Assembly: GCA_024639415.1 (NCBI GenBank)
Contig: JAHEIK010000040.1
Coordinates: 1-15,794 of the forward strand
Length of the DNA: 15,794 bases
Direction: 5' to 3'
DNA from: Planctomycetota bacterium
GTDB lineage: Bacteria > Planctomycetota > PLA2 > JAEUHO01
A program made the position numbers and the translations under genes. The notes under the pieces are model-generated. The model was given only the letters and a program-made list of their open reading frames with translations. It ran no database searches and was not told where the DNA came from. Numbering within the stretch: the first letter of the stretch is position 1; each line of letters begins with the position of its first letter. Positions 13,422 to 15,794 of this stretch are shown here, piece after piece.

Positions 13422-13448
13422 GGGCAAGCCCGTTACGCGGGCTTGCCC
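13422..13448 (-). terminator. Hairpin with the hyuB stop codon in its loop
   Basis: GGGCAAGCCCG (13422-13432) and CGGGCTTGCCC (13438-13448) form a perfect 11-bp stem. The 5-base loop contains the TAA stop (13433-13435, minus strand). No T-run follows; the hexamer repeat does. Confidence 0.55.
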
Positions 13449-15013
13449 CACCCACCGCCGCCCGGCGTCTCGATGCGCAGGACGTCACCGATCTCCACCC
13501 GCACGCTGTCCCGTGGCGCCAGGCGCTTGCGCCTCCCGCCGCGCAGCAGGGTGACGCGGCCGACCCGCCCCGGTGCACCGCCCGCGACCCCAGGCGGCGG
13601 ATCGTCGTGCCGCGTCATCAGGCATGACACCTGGGCCGGCGCGAGGAAGCGGATCTCACGCACGAGACCGCTCCCCCCACGCATGCTGCCCGCGCCACCG
13701 CTGCGCCGCCGCAGCGCGACGCGCTCCACGCGCACCGGCCAGCCGGCCTCGAGGACCTCGCTGGGCGTCGAGTCGGTGTTCGTCATGTGCTGCTGGATCG
13801 CGTCGTGACCGGGCCCCGCCGCGCCGGCCCCCGCGCCGCCGGGCAGCGTCTCGTAGTACGTCGGGAACACGGGACCACCGGGCACGGGTCCGAAGGTCCA
13901 GTTCGACATGGTGCCGGCGCCGGGTGCGGGGATGCGCTCCGGCCACAGGCGGGCCGCCGCCAGCCAGAGGGCGTCCACGATGCGCTGACTCGTCTCGACG
14001 TTGCCACCCGCCACGGGCTGCGGCACCTCGGCGGCCAGCAGGGAGCCACGCGGGATGTGCACGCGCACGCTGCGCAGGAGTCCGTCGTTCGCAGGCGTCT
14101 CCGCGGGGCAGAGGCAGCGCACGAAGTAGTAGACCGCGCTGCGCGTGACCGCCTCGGGCGCATTCAGGCTGCCGCCCACCGGCCCCGAGGTGCCCTCGAA
14201 GTCCACCCGCAGACGACCGCCACGCTTCACGAGCCGGACCTGAATCTCGGCGGGCCGGCCGGCGGCGTCCGCGGTCTCGAGCGCGGTCCTTGCACTCGCC
14301 TCGCCGTCGGCCAGATCGGCCAGCGCACGGCGCGCGATCCGCGCGGCGTAGTCGACGAGGTCGCGACCGCGCACGGCGAGGCGGGAGAGACCGCGGCCAC
14401 CGCCCGCCAGTTGCTCGAGCCGACGACAGCCCAGACGCAGCGCGCCGGCCTGGGCCGCGAGGTCGGCCTCCCGGTGCTCCGGATCGCGCATGTTGGCCAG
14501 CAGCAGCGCGCGAACGTCCGGATCCTCCTGGCCGCCGCGGAACCAGCGCACCGGCGGAATGCGCAGCCCCTCGGCGAACACATCGGACTGCGGCGCCATC
14601 GAGCCGGGCACGGCCCCGCCGACGTCCGCGTGATGGGCGCGCACCGCAAGCACGAAGGCCGGCGCGCGCGCGCGAGCGGAAGGGAAGAGCGGCGCAACCG
14701 CCGTGATGTCCGGGAGATGCGTGCCGCCTGCGAACGGATCGTTGAGTAGCGCCACGTCGCCCGCGCGCAGCTCCAGGACCTCGAGGGCGGAGCGCACGGA
14801 GAGCGGCATCGCGCCGAGGTGGACGGGGATGTGCGCCGCGTGCGCGACCATCGTGCCGGCGCCGTCGAACACGGCTGCGCTCAGGTCACGGCGCTCCTTG
14901 ATGTTGGGAGACACCGCCGTGCGCATGCAGACGGCGGCCATCTCGTCCGCGACGCTCTCGAGCAGGTCGCGGGTGAGGGCGAGATCCACGGCACGAATGG
15001 AGGCTCGACTCAT
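13433..15013 (-). CDS. hyuB: Hydantoinase/oxoprolinase family subunit B
   Basis: Subunit B of the two-subunit ATP-dependent hydantoinase/5-oxoprolinase/acetone-carboxylase-like group, which opens or carboxylates small cyclic or carbonyl substrates with subunit A. The 526 residues match the family length. Motifs seen are SPNIKERRDLSAAVFD (35-50), NDPFAGGTHLPDI (91-103), HHADVGGAVPGSM (127-139), FAEGLRIPP, a VDFEGTSGPVGGSLNAP segment, and a Gly-rich C-terminus ending TPGGGGWGKP. The start is ATG 15013, overlapping the hyuA stop (ATGA), so the subunits are translationally coupled. The exact substrate cannot be read from sequence: hydantoins, 5-oxoproline and related compounds are all possible. 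Confidence 0.92.
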   Translation of the reverse strand: MSRASIRAVDLALTRDLLESVADEMAAVCMRTAVSPNIKERRDLSAAVFDGAGTMVAHAAHIPVHLGAMPLSVRSALEVLELRAGDVALLNDPFAGGTHLPDITAVAPLFPSARARAPAFVLAVRAHHADVGGAVPGSMAPQSDVFAEGLRIPPVRWFRGGQEDPDVRALLLANMRDPEHREADLAAQAGALRLGCRRLEQLAGGGRGLSRLAVRGRDLVDYAARIARRALADLADGEASARTALETADAAGRPAEIQVRLVKRGGRLRVDFEGTSGPVGGSLNAPEAVTRSAVYYFVRCLCPAETPANDGLLRSVRVHIPRGSLLAAEVPQPVAGGNVETSQRIVDALWLAAARLWPERIPAPGAGTMSNWTFGPVPGGPVFPTYYETLPGGAGAGAAGPGHDAIQQHMTNTDSTPSEVLEAGWPVRVERVALRRRSGGAGSMRGGSGLVREIRFLAPAQVSCLMTRHDDPPPGVAGGAPGRVGRVTLLRGGRRKRLAPRDSVRVEIGDVLRIETPGGGGWGKPA

Positions 15014-15794
15014 GCGCGCCCCCTCCGCAAACGGAGCGTGCCTTCGCCGAGCACGTCGACCGTCCAGCCGGCGGGGATCCACGTCGTACCCGACAGTTCC
15101 TCCACGCGTGCGGGCCCCTGCAAGCGCTCTCCCGCCCGCAGCGCTGCACGTGCGAAGCGCCCGCCCTTGCGCACGCGAAAGCGCGCGGGTACGAGCGGCT
15201 CGCCCCTGGCGTGTCGGCGCCGACGCGCGTGCTCACGGCCTTCGCCGCGGACGCGCAGGCGGACAGGCTCGACGACCCGCTCCTGCAGCGCGAAGCCGTA
15301 GCGATCGGCATGCGCGGCGTGGAACGCATGGGCCCACCGCCCTCCGAGGGGAACGGTCACCTCGAAGGCCTGCCCGCGGTAGCGTGCGTCGACCTCGGCC
15401 CGCAGCGTGACGTGTCGCGCTCCTTCGGCCTCGAGCTCCGCACGCACGCGCTCGCCGAGCTTCGCCGCATCCGCCTTGAGCTCGGCATCCGGCCCGACCA
15501 CGAGCGCGGCGTCGCCGCGCAGCGGCGAGAGCAGGGTGCCCTCCGCAGCGAACGTGCCGGGATCCACGGGCACCAGGACGGTTTCGATGCCCAGCAGGGC
15601 CGCCGTCTCCGCGGCAAGGACCGGCCCCGCTCCACCGAAAGCCGCGAGCGCGGCTCGCCGCGGGTCGTGACCGTGCGCGACGGAGGCCAGGCGCAGCGCG
15701 CGGGCCGTGGCCGCCGCCGCGACGGCGATGACGCCATCGCAGAGGCTGCGGAGCGAGCACCGCGCACGCTTGGCGAGCGCGCGGCCCGCGCGCT
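15010..15794 (-). CDS. hyuA: Hydantoinase/oxoprolinase family subunit A (partial, 5' end outside window)
   Basis: The frame is open from the right window edge to TGA at 15010-15012, giving the C-terminal 261 residues. The segment HDPRRAALAAFGGAGPVLAA followed by LLGIETVLVPVDPGTFAAEG is the conserved core of the family's actin-like ATPase end. The usual FGGAGPLHA reads FGGAGPVLA here. After it comes the C-terminal domain found in HyuA proteins (RYRGQAFEVTVPLGG, FHAAHADRYGFAL). The N-terminal half with the nucleotide-binding motifs lies outside the window. It overlaps hyuB by 4 bp and forms one operon with it. Confidence 0.9.
   Translation of the reverse strand, partial: RAGRALAKRARCSLRSLCDGVIAVAAAATARALRLASVAHGHDPRRAALAAFGGAGPVLAAETAALLGIETVLVPVDPGTFAAEGTLLSPLRGDAALVVGPDAELKADAAKLGERVRAELEAEGARHVTLRAEVDARYRGQAFEVTVPLGGRWAHAFHAAHADRYGFALQERVVEPVRLRVRGEGREHARRRRHARGEPLVPARFRVRKGGRFARAALRAGERLQGPARVEELSGTTWIPAGWTVDVLGEGTLRLRRGRA

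Noticed and set aside
13278..13451. N-terminal extension of the zinc-finger protein with Thr-Asp repeats
   Set aside because: It is a translation of the hexamer repeat, overlaps the end of hyuB, and ATG 13277 has a good ribosome binding site followed at once by a membrane helix.

Overview
This is a very GC-rich window, with G/C strongly preferred at third codon positions. It holds twelve credible protein-coding genes, two of them cut by the window ends, plus one candidate structured RNA. Signal peptides, a secretin-type outer-membrane protein and a membrane sensor point to a Gram-negative, outer-membrane-bearing bacterium. A Planctomycetota- or Myxococcota-like lineage is a guess that the window alone cannot prove. 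No tRNA, rRNA, CRISPR array, insertion sequence or phage gene was seen.

Layout. (1) 1-643, minus: 5' part of an unidentified multi-pass membrane protein, with a good sigma-70-like promoter at 658-687. (2) 736-5026, plus: a housekeeping block of mannose-1-phosphate guanylyltransferase (manC type), ruvX (4-bp overlap), then rpsO (S15) and pnp (PNPase) in the classic order. rpsO has its own promoter-like region, and PNPase carries an Arg-Gly-rich tail. A hairpin terminator follows at 5056. (3) 5148-7289, plus: a membrane class III adenylate cyclase with an extracytoplasmic sensor region. It converges on (4) 9010-7300, minus, a tight two-gene operon encoding a small exported protein and a short secretin. 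(5) 9011-9936: a 926-bp gap with no convincing gene. It contains a 5x12-bp tandem repeat, several hairpins, and at its right end a candidate structured RNA on the minus strand. A perfect -35 (TTGACA) lies inside a 41-bp dyad that sits between this RNA and the next gene. (6) 9937-10851, plus: an XRE/LexA-fold regulator whose S24 protease residues appear to be lost. (7) 13277-11015, minus: a membrane-anchored zinc-finger protein, then an exported TPR protein. (8) 15794-13433, minus: hyuA (cut by the window end) and hyuB of the hydantoinase/oxoprolinase family, overlapping by 4 bp.

How the parts may work together. Blocks 2 and 8 are ordinary metabolism and RNA handling. The best place to look for something new is 9630-10851: a regulator that probably binds DNA but cannot self-cleave, a large dyad at its promoter, and a divergent foldable RNA whose 5' end can pair with its own 3' hairpin. 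The short secretin with its small cysteine-pair partner, and the zinc-finger/TPR pair, are cell-envelope loci of unknown purpose. Several genes end inside strong GC hairpins that lack a good U-tract, suggesting that this genome terminates or protects transcripts with such hairpins.
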